This document shows, in pieces, positions 31,901 to 40,342 of a DNA stretch of 47,629 bases (its first letter is position 1; each line of letters opens with the position of its first letter). The translations under genes and the position numbers were made by a program. A model generated the notes under the pieces. It worked only from the letters and a program-made list of their open reading frames with translations, searched no databases and had not been told where the DNA came from. The DNA is from a virus: positions 1-47,629 of the IMG/VR virus record IMGVR_UViG_3300037882_000242; one strand, given 5' to 3'.

Positions 31901-33527
31901 TACGCGCTTGGATACGTGACCTAGCGCCTTCGGAGAGGTGACGTGCTTCGCTGAAGGCTTGAGCGACAGAGTTATCGGGGTTCTTGATGTAGCCCCACAC
32001 TCTTCCTGTCTCGGGGAAGTCAGCCTTCTTCAGTTCAGGCGCAGTAATGCCGTTCTCCGCAACGTCCGCGCGATACTTGATGTACCAACGGTCATCAGGG
32101 CCATGGTACGCAGCGATATCTTCAGGAGCGAACCCTCGGGCTTCGGCTGCGTGGCGCATCGAGGCTTCCGAGATGTATCCACCCTCGCCAGTCGTCTTAC
32201 CAAGATACGTATTAATGAAGCGGAGACCCGTCTGGGGATCAACCTCAGCCTTCATATCAACGATGTTCTCGTCAACGAAGCGAGCAGCGAGTTCTTCGGA
32301 CTTCTTAACTACAGCCTCAGCGTACTGACCCGGTGCTGCACGGTCAGGGGTCACGATATTCTGAAGATCGTTCTTCAGGGCTTGGAGATCACGGACCTTC
32401 CTGCCTACATCCCCCGAGAGGCCCACAGTGGGGTCCACCATCCCCGGCATATCGGGGACAACGGAGTTAGGGAGCGAATGAGTAACAGCGAGCGCATTCT
32501 GGGCTACGTCGTTACTGGGATCAATGATCTCAGCAGCAGTAGCTCTTACCGCTGCCGTCCGGTTACCGAGGTACTTCGCGAACTTAACGGGATTGGTTGC
32601 AGCCTTCGCTGCGATACCAACGCCCGGGACAGTAGCAATGTTAAGACCAGCGAATAGATCGTAAGTAAGAGCATCGGAGTTATTCATTCCCCGCAGTGCA
32701 TTGAATTCAAGCGCCGCAAGACCTGCGTTGTCTTTGAAGACGCCAGAGTTTACACGCGCTCTATCAGCAGCGCTGGTTACGATTGTATCGAATTCATCTA
32801 CTGAGAGGTTAGTATCCCAGAGGGAAGCAGCTTCCTTAGCACGCTTCTGCGAAGGCAGAGCGAACAGGGACTGCTTCTCTCCCGTTGCCGACTTAGTGAT
32901 GTTCAACGCACGAGCCGCTTCCGTCAGCGGGACATCGACGGTGGACACAAGAAAGTCTACTGCATGACCCACGAAACCTTGGCTCTCGAAGGTCGCACGG
33001 AGTTTGTCTGCCTCACGCTGGAAGATCGCAAGCTTCACTGCTTGGTCTCGCTGGCGATCAAGGAGATCACCCTGCGCTAACCTGTTGACGTAGATCGCAG
33101 CCTGATACGGGTCCTCGATCATGAGGTCCTGATACCGCTGCATACTCTCCTTCTCGATAGCGCTCTTCTGTTCGGAGGCTACCATGGAGGCGCGGTTATT
33201 CTCGAATGCTTGGATGAGCTCCGAGGAGTTAGGTGTGTACAGTAAATCTTTCTGGATACCGAGGTTCGCCTGCGTCTGCCGGTTAGCACGACCATTCGCA
33301 GCCTGTTGTTCAATGATAGCCTCACGCCCATTCGCGATCAGGTCTTGATTACGCTGGAAGATAGAGTAGAATGCTTCGTCACCGCTCATCGGCTCAACAG
33401 CGAGTGTGCCGTAGAACGCACGATCCTGCGTGTACCGCTGTGTATACGGGTTCACAGCAGCAGTAATATCAGACGGGAAAACGTCGTCTAGTTCTTCCGC
33501 CTCGATTGGAAAGAGATCATCTTCCAT
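28938..33527 (-). CDS. Large internal virion protein, T7 gp16-like
   Basis: 1529 aa, the longest gene. A helical protein with long amphipathic stretches and scattered Gly/Pro hydrophobic segments near the C-terminal third (AAVRGLVFDTQLGFFDPGQFF), typical of core proteins that form a trans-envelope channel. No transglycosylase motif is seen; that domain is in the neighbouring 819-aa protein. The 3' part (about 28.94-29.7 kb) looks more A+T-rich than the rest, possibly a recombination mosaic. Confidence 0.8.
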   Translation of the reverse strand: MEDDLFPIEAEELDDVFPSDITAAVNPYTQRYTQDRAFYGTLAVEPMSGDEAFYSIFQRNQDLIANGREAIIEQQAANGRANRQTQANLGIQKDLLYTPNSSELIQAFENNRASMVASEQKSAIEKESMQRYQDLMIEDPYQAAIYVNRLAQGDLLDRQRDQAVKLAIFQREADKLRATFESQGFVGHAVDFLVSTVDVPLTEAARALNITKSATGEKQSLFALPSQKRAKEAASLWDTNLSVDEFDTIVTSAADRARVNSGVFKDNAGLAALEFNALRGMNNSDALTYDLFAGLNIATVPGVGIAAKAATNPVKFAKYLGNRTAAVRATAAEIIDPSNDVAQNALAVTHSLPNSVVPDMPGMVDPTVGLSGDVGRKVRDLQALKNDLQNIVTPDRAAPGQYAEAVVKKSEELAARFVDENIVDMKAEVDPQTGLRFINTYLGKTTGEGGYISEASMRHAAEARGFAPEDIAAYHGPDDRWYIKYRADVAENGITAPELKKADFPETGRVWGYIKNPDNSVAQAFSEARHLSEGARSRIQARIVTPLVREVKRLSKTEINDMNKVLIRGEQSQKWFSPEELHYEYERVRGSSPTDKEIVSYYAVKELNDLDWAIRNREAYVKRARQGYETVSITDGAEFNTGRRNGIVLSSNELSGKRIFDVEEHTSYGPGSNDEVLSQKLATGNYSLVRLEGTVSYADEHVKYVLVNNRSMTRGALETNQLGYRPGGHRLYKDKWFVKQANSLEFKDGTTGWNSPLTHIVAKTKGQADRWAAGMERARVAYNDLVAGRSDPATAELIISENTTLDLTKFDELVKSGAINRRHAFETLYDRTQPSEMTGVGTQNLWIDEIGDGTDQWYATNGRMYYSPKGDHLKNPFDEYAEILDPFDTLQRSINNALTTRALSDYTTYVVEEWARVAGPYIKKGSFGENPDKRRLFMDGIFDENARANQPEFIEALETNRDVIRRFMTTQTAEMHGKQMAMRRLAGWLESNRGPQKLVPSKAREYLAGKAMDMMDANPVAAVRGLVFDTQLGFFDPGQFFVQTQTALAAVAIDPVNGARATAMWPAIRLVGTNLKPQVLDYVAKNLKDIHGLDPEEFKAMIRTMMKTGEYDIGGDLIELGNWTNTVGGSAVVKGFNDFRQAGRVVFNEAEKMNRTVAWQLAWREVRAKQPKLNIETPQFMAAVKMRANDYGQNMRHASSAGWQKGVMSIPTQFMSYQMRLLENMLPDTFGGNPRFTGAQKFRLALSQAFLYGAAGIPIADWAADQWYQHRREDLTDDTWRVVTRGFWDNFFYAVSGGEADLDFASRAGIGQGWSQTIEKLVDLSQGSWLKIMTGPTGTVTGDFFDSFQRIALYGRAGIEGGLVTEEAFSLILGDLAANINTLERASKAEMILRYGKVIDRKTGQPIVSATQLEALAAALGIPLAAEQEIYSILDETFARKDDTKQVAGVLAKINDDFFRAMEKGDEKAMTNANNIRAAILQSYYDDPLKQQQIAEAAVKLQSYTTDRMGYAREQYQQILGKKPMSERQ

Positions 33528-33916
33528 TAACCGAATGCACCGATGAAGCTACCTACGCCTGAGGATACGTCTGCAATCTTCTGACCTCTGCCGATTAGTC
33601 TATTGGCAGCATCAACCTTACGGCCTAAGCCTTCTGTCTGATTGATAAAGGTCAAGTTACTCTGTAGTTGATTAAGGAGGGTAAAGCGACCAGTGACAGC
33701 CGAGGAACTCTCAGCACCTGATCCAGCAGCGCCTACTACTTGTTCACCGATAGCCTGAGCAGCGCCCCTTATCTGTGCTCCGCGTTCACGGGCAGCTTGT
33801 ATCCGGCGTACGGCGTTCTCAGCCCCTTCAAGGCGACGCGCTCCACGGGCTGCTTTCGCACCTCCGAAGAGACCACCGGCAATCCCGATAGCTGCACCAA
33901 CTACACCAAAGGGCAT
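33527..33916 (-). CDS. Internal virion protein, T7 gp14-like
   Basis: 129 aa. A hydrophobic Gly-rich N-terminus (VVGAAIGIAGGLFGG) could enter the membrane. It is followed by Ala/Arg-rich helices and a Gly-rich end. Size, composition and place between the tail tubes and the large core protein match gp14-type proteins. Overlaps both neighbours by one base. Confidence 0.7.
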   Translation of the reverse strand: MPFGVVGAAIGIAGGLFGGAKAARGARRLEGAENAVRRIQAARERGAQIRGAAQAIGEQVVGAAGSGAESSSAVTGRFTLLNQLQSNLTFINQTEGLGRKVDAANRLIGRGQKIADVSSGVGSFIGAFG

Positions 33917-34176
33917 TACGGCCTCGCTGACTTGTTAACCCAGATACCCCAGCCCACTAGTTCTGCATCCTTACCTGCTTCAGATGTAAAGCGAAGTTGA
34001 AGGGCACGTCCCTTACCACGGACCTTGTTCTTAGTCACGATGATAGGGAAGCCGCTAGCAGTCGCGGGGTTAGGGCGGGTATTCCTGTAGACCTGTACTT
34101 CCGTCGAGTACTTATTAGAAGCTGAGGTATTAGCCCAGTCCCATTTAGCTTGCATCTTGAGTGAGCTGTCAGCCAT
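33916..34176 (-). CDS. Hypothetical structural protein, 86 aa
   Basis: The start at 34176 overlaps the stop of tail tubular protein B (TAATG). A beta-rich small protein with basic residues in the centre (KNKVRGKGRALQLRF). Probably a virion component from its position; no family is recognised. Confidence 0.55.
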   Translation of the reverse strand: MADSSLKMQAKWDWANTSASNKYSTEVQVYRNTRPNPATASGFPIIVTKNKVRGKGRALQLRFTSEAGKDAELVGWGIWVNKSARP

Positions 34177-36998
34177 TATACTCCAGTCCACGCACCACCG
34201 ACATCTCCACTGGCGATGGCACCGTTGCCTTCAGCATCAGGGAAGGTAGTCGAAGTACGTTTGATATACGTGTAAATCCAAGGCGCCTGCATATAAAGCA
34301 TAGCGTCATCTGTAAGGTGGTAAAACGTTTCGATGTAGCTAGTGTAATCATCCCCGAAGGTAGAACTGCCCCAGTCCTCGAAGGCGTCATCGGTGAAGTC
34401 TCCGAATGCTAACTCCGCAGGTTGTGCTGTACTCGTGCTATTCTGTAGCACCATGTACTTAACTGCGATACTGCTCTCAGTAACGAAGGAGCGCGTAACA
34501 ACTACGAGACCATCTGCTGCACTCTCGACATCACCACCAGCAGCGCCAAGGAGACCGCTTACAGGTGTACTGTAGTTCGAAGAGGTATACCGGGCTACGT
34601 TGGTCCAGCGGGCTTCACCGTAGAAGGCGTCCTGACCAGCAAGACCAATACCATTCGGGCTAAACTCAGCCGCATTCAACAGACCCGGCGTGGTCAGGTG
34701 CATATCGGTGAAGTTGAATACCAACCCCGTGACGCTGAAGGTCAGTTCAAGCGTTCCGTTTAGGTGAACGTAGATACTGTTCCCATTGCGTGTAACGCTG
34801 ATGAAGTATGCGTCGCCGTTAACAAGCGTCGTTGCACCTTGCCCTCCAGCACCTGTGCCTACACCGGTGCCATCCTCAGCACCGAGGGTAACCCAGATGC
34901 CTGTTGGGAATGTGCGCACTGACAAGAAGCTATTACCCGGTCCCGTCTGCCCATCATCGCGCGCGTAGAACAAGGTTCTATCCGGGCCTACGTTATAGGC
35001 AGCGGACTGGAACCAGAACTCGAACGTCCAGTCACCGGTACCTCTATCGGGGACAGCGAAGTCAGGGAGATCAAGTTTATCTGCTGTACCTCCGCTGTCA
35101 TACCCGAAGTTAAGAGGGAAGTTGGGAACTGAAACGATTGCACCAGCACCGTTCGGAGTAGCAGCAGCGAGACCGTTAGGTCCTAAGTCTACATACTGGT
35201 TATCATTATCAAGCGGGTAGTAGAATTCGATGTCGTCGAAGTTATCGTCGCTTACGCCATTAGCAACTACCTGCTCGTCGATGCTACCCGTGCCTACAGC
35301 AGAGGCATTCACGATACCGCAGATACCACGGTCTTTATCCGACCCACCGCCGTCCTCGTGGATAGCAACACTATACGGGAAGAAGGCATCGAACATCATG
35401 CTGTAGTTGAGCACACGGTTGAAGAGGAACCGGTCATCGGTATCATCGGCACCGGTCTTCCAGAGCCAGATGATCCTGCGGTTCACGAGGTCATAAGCAC
35501 CCTTCGCGTACTTCTTAGCAAGAGGCGTGATGTCTTCGTAGTAGTTTTTGATCTTCCTGTCAGTCAAGTCCTGTACTTGGTACGCGATGCGCTCAGGCAC
35601 CGTCTGGACAGCGTAGATACCCTTCTCACCCCAGTAGACAGGGTAGCCTTCGACATCTACAATAGAATGATAGCCAGTAGCAGCAAGATTAGTAACGAAG
35701 TCAACCGTAAAATCAGTAGCGGAAAAACCACGTCCTTGTGGGCTATATAGGGACCAAATGCCGTTGTCAGCAAAGATGAGCAGTGCACCTTCCACCACGA
35801 ATAGGCGAATGATATCCCCCATATCGGGGATAGTAATAACGCCACCGTCACTTGCAATAAGACCAATGCTGTCTTCAGCGGTTGGGTCAGCATCTTGGTA
35901 GCAACGCTCTGCTGCTGTGAGGTCGTCAAGGATCACCTGTGAGAAGTAAAGGGTGTTGCTGAGACCGTAGAATGCACGACCACCGTAGAAGGCTACAGCA
36001 CTAGGTCTGCGACTTTCGACTTCCGCATCAATTCCGTTGACACCTGATATACTCTCTCGATCCTTGTAGAATGGATCGACCACGTAGTGACCAAGAGGAG
36101 CGACAGTGTTACCACCGAAGAAGAGATCGAACGCATCCTTCGAGAATGCCTCAACCTCTCTAGTCTCGCGGATATCATTGAAGATACCCGGGACATTGAT
36201 GTGGATATCAGCAGTGATAGTACCTTTACCGACCCACCACGGCTTAGTCTTCGGGGGGTTCTCGTTAAAGGTTTCAATGTAGCCGTCAAGTATAGCGCCT
36301 TCGTATCCGGGGATACTAGTGTTGGGGTTAGAGCTGCTAGTCGTGATCTTCACGATCTTCGTGGAAGACCCAATGATTACGTTGGTCTTATACCAGCCTT
36401 GGTTGAGCAGATCGTATCTACGATTAGCTGACAGCGTACCTGTGACAATCTCGGGATCAGTGGTATCAAGTTGTTGGAGATCACGGACCTTAAGGTTCAC
36501 AGCGGTCGTAGTGATCGCATCCGTAATCGCGTTATACGTGATGTAGAAGGGCGTGATATTCTCGCCCGTAACAAACAAAACCCCCTTACCGCTGGCGATA
36601 CTGACGCCTGTCAGATCGGTCCGCGAAGCAAGAGGGGCTTTGAAGTTATCAAGGTCTACAGTGAATGCTTTGACCCCATCGGCGAGAGGGGAAATAGAAG
36701 CGGTATAGAAGCGGAGGATGCTGCCAGTCTGGATGACCTCAAAGTTCAGTCCAGTGATCTTGGCTACGTTCTCCCACCGATGGTTCCCTACGAACATCGT
36801 AGGACCATCAGAGGTTAACGTCGTGAAAGAGGCATCCTCAAGATCGAAGCCTAGTCTACGCCGACGAGTACCCTCTTTCAGAAGGTTGAAGTTATCTTCA
36901 TCCGTGCTTACGTTTTCAGGCGTAGTAAGCTCGGTGCTATCGGTATTGAGACCACCAGTGAACTGGTTTATCTCTAATTTGGCCTCTTGTCTTGCCAA
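34176..36998 (-). CDS. Tail tubular protein B, with LamG-like insert
   Basis: 940 aa. The N-terminus (INQFTGGLNTDSTELTTPEN) has the usual start of T7 gp12-type tail proteins, followed by a long beta-propeller-like body. About residues 640-830 hold a laminin-G or concanavalin-like insert (WTFEFWFQS, then ATTLVNGDAYFISVTRNG). This makes the protein longer than T7 gp12 (about 790 aa). The extra domain may bind sugars. It follows tail tubular protein A by two bases. Confidence 0.82.
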   Translation of the reverse strand: MARQEAKLEINQFTGGLNTDSTELTTPENVSTDEDNFNLLKEGTRRRRLGFDLEDASFTTLTSDGPTMFVGNHRWENVAKITGLNFEVIQTGSILRFYTASISPLADGVKAFTVDLDNFKAPLASRTDLTGVSIASGKGVLFVTGENITPFYITYNAITDAITTTAVNLKVRDLQQLDTTDPEIVTGTLSANRRYDLLNQGWYKTNVIIGSSTKIVKITTSSSNPNTSIPGYEGAILDGYIETFNENPPKTKPWWVGKGTITADIHINVPGIFNDIRETREVEAFSKDAFDLFFGGNTVAPLGHYVVDPFYKDRESISGVNGIDAEVESRRPSAVAFYGGRAFYGLSNTLYFSQVILDDLTAAERCYQDADPTAEDSIGLIASDGGVITIPDMGDIIRLFVVEGALLIFADNGIWSLYSPQGRGFSATDFTVDFVTNLAATGYHSIVDVEGYPVYWGEKGIYAVQTVPERIAYQVQDLTDRKIKNYYEDITPLAKKYAKGAYDLVNRRIIWLWKTGADDTDDRFLFNRVLNYSMMFDAFFPYSVAIHEDGGGSDKDRGICGIVNASAVGTGSIDEQVVANGVSDDNFDDIEFYYPLDNDNQYVDLGPNGLAAATPNGAGAIVSVPNFPLNFGYDSGGTADKLDLPDFAVPDRGTGDWTFEFWFQSAAYNVGPDRTLFYARDDGQTGPGNSFLSVRTFPTGIWVTLGAEDGTGVGTGAGGQGATTLVNGDAYFISVTRNGNSIYVHLNGTLELTFSVTGLVFNFTDMHLTTPGLLNAAEFSPNGIGLAGQDAFYGEARWTNVARYTSSNYSTPVSGLLGAAGGDVESAADGLVVVTRSFVTESSIAVKYMVLQNSTSTAQPAELAFGDFTDDAFEDWGSSTFGDDYTSYIETFYHLTDDAMLYMQAPWIYTYIKRTSTTFPDAEGNGAIASGDVGGAWTGV

Positions 36999-37000
36999 GG

Positions 37001-37762
37001 TTATTTGCGTCCGTAGTTCGGGGGACTAATCTTGTATTCTGGCCGCTTCATCCGGTAAGCGTTATTCTGTTGCTTCGCCTTCTGTTGGCGGGCCTGTCTC
37101 TCGATCTTAGGGTTCTCCTCGGACTTCAGGTTAGCAAAGCAGGTAGCCTTAGCTTCGGCAAGCAGGTACGCAAACTTGTTAGCGTCGAGGGTTGGGGTAA
37201 ATGAGTTGCTGGCAGTCCATGTAGGGATTGCTTGACCGTAGCATTTAGTTTTGGTCGCACTAATTCCTGAGGCATCCACTGCGATGTCGTAGGAGTTAAA
37301 GATAATGTACCTATCGTCAAACGAGGTCCAGTAGGAAGGGGCTTTGTCATTCTCAATATACACCGTTACAGCAGCGGAAGTCGGATCAGTCATCGTTTCG
37401 ACGTTGCTCTGCGTAGCATCGAGACTATCCGAACGTTGGATGAACTCCTCGGGTGTCATATAACACACCTCTTGGAAGTTCGGACGGGTCTCCCCCGTCT
37501 TGATCTTGTTGTATTTGATCCAGTGGAGCTCACCGATAGTCGTCGGGATTGTCAGGAGAGCGTTCTCTCCACCCGGAGCAGCAGACAACCGGATCAACTG
37601 CATCAACTCGGGAACAGGCTCGTTCTCTACGAGTTGGTAGTAAACTTCTTTCAGCGTCTCAGTAATCTGTTGTGCACTCGGTGTGTCGTCGATGTTGTCC
37701 ACATCATCCTCGTCGAGAGCAGCGAGGATGTTGCGGGTCATCTCAAGAAGGGTCATCTTCAT
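37001..37762 (-). CDS. Tail tubular protein A, T7 gp11-like
   Basis: 253 aa. The helical N-terminus with EMTRNILAALDEDDVDNIDD is the hallmark of gp11-type adaptor proteins; the middle has the usual W-IKYN and YMTPEEF patterns. The C-terminal basic tail is typical. It forms the ring between portal and nozzle. Start coupled to the preceding gene's stop. Confidence 0.87.
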   Translation of the reverse strand: MKMTLLEMTRNILAALDEDDVDNIDDTPSAQQITETLKEVYYQLVENEPVPELMQLIRLSAAPGGENALLTIPTTIGELHWIKYNKIKTGETRPNFQEVCYMTPEEFIQRSDSLDATQSNVETMTDPTSAAVTVYIENDKAPSYWTSFDDRYIIFNSYDIAVDASGISATKTKCYGQAIPTWTASNSFTPTLDANKFAYLLAEAKATCFANLKSEENPKIERQARQQKAKQQNNAYRMKRPEYKISPPNYGRK

Positions 37763-38316
37763 TAGTTTGACACGTCGATTAGAACGGTAATCATCAGCGG
37801 CAAGGCAGTCGTAGCCCCACCATCACTCAGGAAGCGGATCGCTTGTCCCGCGCTAACAGTATTCGCGGCTGAAGGTGTCGCACTGTCCACATCTCCAGCA
37901 GCAGAACCAGCAGCAGCAATGGAAATAGCACCGTCAGTGATATTAACACCAGCAATACTAGGAGTAATCGTTGTATTACCGTCACAAGCATCGTAGATTA
38001 CGCTCCAGATCGCTGTGATATCTCCAGCAAGCGGAGAAACTACCCATGCGTCTTCAGCATTTGCGGCATTTGATAGGTAGCAATTAAGAGAAATAAGGTT
38101 GGCGTTATTAAGATCGACGCCAGCGGGTACACCGGCACTAACTGTGACGTAATGCCCGTTAGTAAGCGCTGAGAAGTCGAGGTTAGCAGCCGTAAGCTTT
38201 GTCCAAGAGCCACTACCTGAGCCGTTAGCGACGTACACACGGCCTGAGGAGGCTGAGGAGACGCCTTTAGGCTCGTGTAGATCGCTTCCCGTTAGTAGAC
38301 TATGCTGGATCGTCAT
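37762..38316 (-). CDS. Putative head fiber or decoration protein, 184 aa
   Basis: The N-terminus HSLLTGSDLHEPKGVSSAS is a recurring start of phage head-fiber-type proteins. The rest is Ala/Gly/Thr-rich and beta-like with no Lys-rich part. Probably displayed on the capsid. It overlaps the small membrane protein gene downstream by 17 bases. Confidence 0.6.
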   Translation of the reverse strand: MTIQHSLLTGSDLHEPKGVSSASSGRVYVANGSGSGSWTKLTAANLDFSALTNGHYVTVSAGVPAGVDLNNANLISLNCYLSNAANAEDAWVVSPLAGDITAIWSVIYDACDGNTTITPSIAGVNITDGAISIAAAGSAAGDVDSATPSAANTVSAGQAIRFLSDGGATTALPLMITVLIDVSN

Positions 38317-38491
38317 GCTTTGTCCTTCGATCTTTGATCATGAAGTACATTTGCATCCCTAGGTAACAGATACCCATTGCGGATGCGATACAACCAAGGA
38401 CTACAGGGAGTACGCCTAAGAAAGTCGCTACTCCTGTCGAACCAACAGCCGCTGCTTCACCGACTATTTTAATCTGCTGTTGCGGGACCAT
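38300..38491 (-). CDS. Small membrane protein, holin-like, 63 aa
   Basis: Two hydrophobic segments (about 14-36 and 38-51) with a charged tail (KDRRTKHDD). The ATG at 38491 starts inside the coiled-coil gene. Layout resembles small class II holins or virion membrane peptides. A separate, better 3TM holin is at 21364, so its role is open. Confidence 0.5.
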   Translation of the reverse strand: MVPQQQIKIVGEAAAVGSTGVATFLGVLPVVLGCIASAMGICYLGMQMYFMIKDRRTKHDDPA

Positions 38492-38624
38492 TGTCTTTTT
38501 CAATCTGAGCGAGCCAGAATTCACATTCTTGGATCGCACCGTGATAGGCTTGAAGATTGGATTGGAGTTGGGCAAACTCCTCACGCAGCCTGCCCAATCT
38601 CTGTTGAAGTTTCTCTTTATCCAT
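38469..38624 (-). CDS. Small coiled-coil protein, 51 aa
   Basis: Found by reading the minus strand; its start overlaps the stop of the gene at 38624. The sequence is one long helix with heptads (KLQQRLGRLREEFAQLQSNL) and a single Cys. Small coiled-coil genes like this often sit next to a membrane-peptide gene in phage structural operons. Function unknown. Confidence 0.55.
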   Translation of the reverse strand: MDKEKLQQRLGRLREEFAQLQSNLQAYHGAIQECEFWLAQIEKDNGPATAD

Positions 38625-39382
38625 TACGGAGTAGGAGCTGTGTCGTAGAGAGCAATCCAGCGATCTTGGTCATTAACGCGAACCTTAATAGCGCCTGATA
38701 CGTTACCAGCGGTATCTACTTCCGTGGTATATCCATCCGACCAGATAGTCGTATTATCGCTAGTAAGTTCGAGAACGTATTCCCACTGCTTACTATTGGT
38801 CTGCGCTTCCGCTTTCTCTATACGCATAGCGACCATATCGCCGGTAATCGTACCGCTGAAGGCAGCGCGCATTCTAAGACCAACGACATCCCCAGTAACT
38901 GTACGTGTAGCAGCATCGTCGGTTACCAGTTCGATCTGCATACCGCGCACATCGCCTGCCACGTTACCAGTCGTACCACGAAGGTACGCGTCAACGTGCA
39001 TACCTATGATAGAACCGGAACCTGTTAACGCGAACGTGTCATTAAGACGTGGAGAAATCTCAGCGCCAATGACATTCTGTGCAGTAGACGCACCTTGAGC
39101 TGGTTTAGACTGGAACCCAATAAGTGAGTTAGCAGTACCAGTATTGGTAATCGAGTTAATACGAACAGTATCGCCAGTGGCGTCAGAAGCCGTAGTAAAC
39201 GAGTTAATAGCCAAGTGACTGCCTGCCGGAGACGGGCCAAGAATACCCGAAGACAAGCCGACAGAAAGCGAAGTAAGATCAGCAACATCAACCGCAGCGC
39301 CCGCCAGAGACTTAAGCTGAGCAACTTGAAGTGCTTGATCACCGAAATTGATAGTCTTTGTTTTGTGTTTAGCTGTAGCCAT
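38624..39382 (-). CDS. Hypothetical structural protein, 252 aa
   Basis: Beta-rich, with Ser/Thr/Gly/Ala-rich repeats and multiple GD-V-x-GMRI/GLRM-type strands (about 120-190) suggesting a regular solenoid-like fold. No named family. It lies between head and tail genes, so a decoration or fiber role is likely. A 6-bp G/C hairpin lies in its 5' leader. Confidence 0.55.
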   Translation of the reverse strand: MATAKHKTKTINFGDQALQVAQLKSLAGAAVDVADLTSLSVGLSSGILGPSPAGSHLAINSFTTASDATGDTVRINSITNTGTANSLIGFQSKPAQGASTAQNVIGAEISPRLNDTFALTGSGSIIGMHVDAYLRGTTGNVAGDVRGMQIELVTDDAATRTVTGDVVGLRMRAAFSGTITGDMVAMRIEKAEAQTNSKQWEYVLELTSDNTTIWSDGYTTEVDTAGNVSGAIKVRVNDQDRWIALYDTAPTP

Positions 39383-39399
39383 ATTTCACCTTTAAGGAG

Positions 39400-39430
39400 G
39401 GACGCCGGGGGCACATGGCCCCCAGCCCCT
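39400..39430 (-). other. G/C hairpin between structural genes
   Basis: GGGGGC pairs with GCCCCC across a short loop (in the 56-bp gap before the 38624-39382 gene). There is no T-run on the minus strand, so it is unlikely to be a full terminator. It may slow RNA decay or set the ratio of head to downstream proteins. Confidence 0.4.
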
Positions 39431-39438
39431 AGTTAGTA

Positions 39439-39948
39439 TTAAGCGTCTTGATCGCCGTACGGCATCACATCGAACTCGATGATGAGATACGCCTTACCAG
39501 CAGTAAAGACTGCCGTGTCAGCGTCCATAGACGGGTAACCAATGACAGACGTTCTCGCAGCAGCGGTGGCACCAACAAGGGCACCATCGCAGACTACGAC
39601 ATCGCCGACATCAAGCGCAGAGAGCGCAATACCGGCGTCGATACCATCCTCGTCGAGGTTAGTATACGTGCCGTCCGCATTCGCCAGACCAAGGTCCAGT
39701 GTCGAAGACGAACCCGTGAAGGTCTCCGTGACAACGAGTGTAGCCGAGCTAATACGCGAGCCCGCAGGAAGAGCCGTGCGTGAGCGCGGATCAATAAGAC
39801 CGCCCGCGAGTGTGAGGCGAGACGCCTCAATCACGCAGACAACCTGTTGCCGAGCGCCCATCGTAGAGGCTTTACCAACAAGACCCTTTTTACCTTCGTC
39901 AAGACCGAAGTCGATGCGAAGGCCATCGCTATTATTCCAAGTACCCAA
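39439..39948 (-). CDS. Putative head or decoration protein, 169 aa
   Basis: Beta-rich, acidic, with Asp/Thr/Ala patterns. ASTMGARQQVVCVIEASRL looks like a conserved start of phage capsid-associated proteins. It is downstream of the major capsid gene, separated from it by the HNH gene, and may be its original neighbour. No named family. Confidence 0.55.
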   Translation of the reverse strand: MGTWNNSDGLRIDFGLDEGKKGLVGKASTMGARQQVVCVIEASRLTLAGGLIDPRSRTALPAGSRISSATLVVTETFTGSSSTLDLGLANADGTYTNLDEDGIDAGIALSALDVGDVVVCDGALVGATAAARTSVIGYPSMDADTAVFTAGKAYLIIEFDVMPYGDQDA

Positions 39949-39959
39949 GGGAGCCTCCG

Positions 39960-40340
39960 TTAATTAGAGTTTTCATTTCTGTTTCTTTCTAGATAATGTA
40001 TTGCTTTGGAAAGAACTTCTACATTGTCTTTAAAATGTCCTAAGCCCACATTACAATGGTGACAAAGAACACCGCGAACCTTTTTAGTCTGATGGTCGTG
40101 ATCAAGGTACCAAGTACCGTGACGACCGCCGGGTTCAGTAGTAAGACAAATAGCACAAGTACTATTTTGACTAGAGATCAAAGACTTATATTCTTCAAGT
40201 GTAATACCATAATCGCGTATTAAGTGATAGTTACGGATATATTCTTTGTAATCTTCACCTTCACGCCTACGGTATTCTTTTGCTAGAATAGCAGCTTTAT
40301 TCTTAGTATAATACCTTGCTTGTCTTTCCTTAGCGCTCAT
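39960..40340 (-). CDS. HNH (endonuclease VII-like) homing endonuclease
   Basis: 126 aa. CAIC (about 68-71), LDHDH (about 90-94) and VRGVLCHHCNVGLG (about 100-113) form the His-metal finger with its zinc pairs. The first approximately 55 residues are a basic helix that likely binds DNA. The gene is distinctly A+T-rich compared with the capsid gene next to it and sits in the middle of the head genes, where it has no structural job. This is the usual picture of a free-standing homing endonuclease inserted between essential genes. Confidence 0.85.
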   Translation of the reverse strand: MSAKERQARYYTKNKAAILAKEYRRREGEDYKEYIRNYHLIRDYGITLEEYKSLISSQNSTCAICLTTEPGGRHGTWYLDHDHQTKKVRGVLCHHCNVGLGHFKDNVEVLSKAIHYLERNRNENSN

Positions 40341-40342
40341 TA

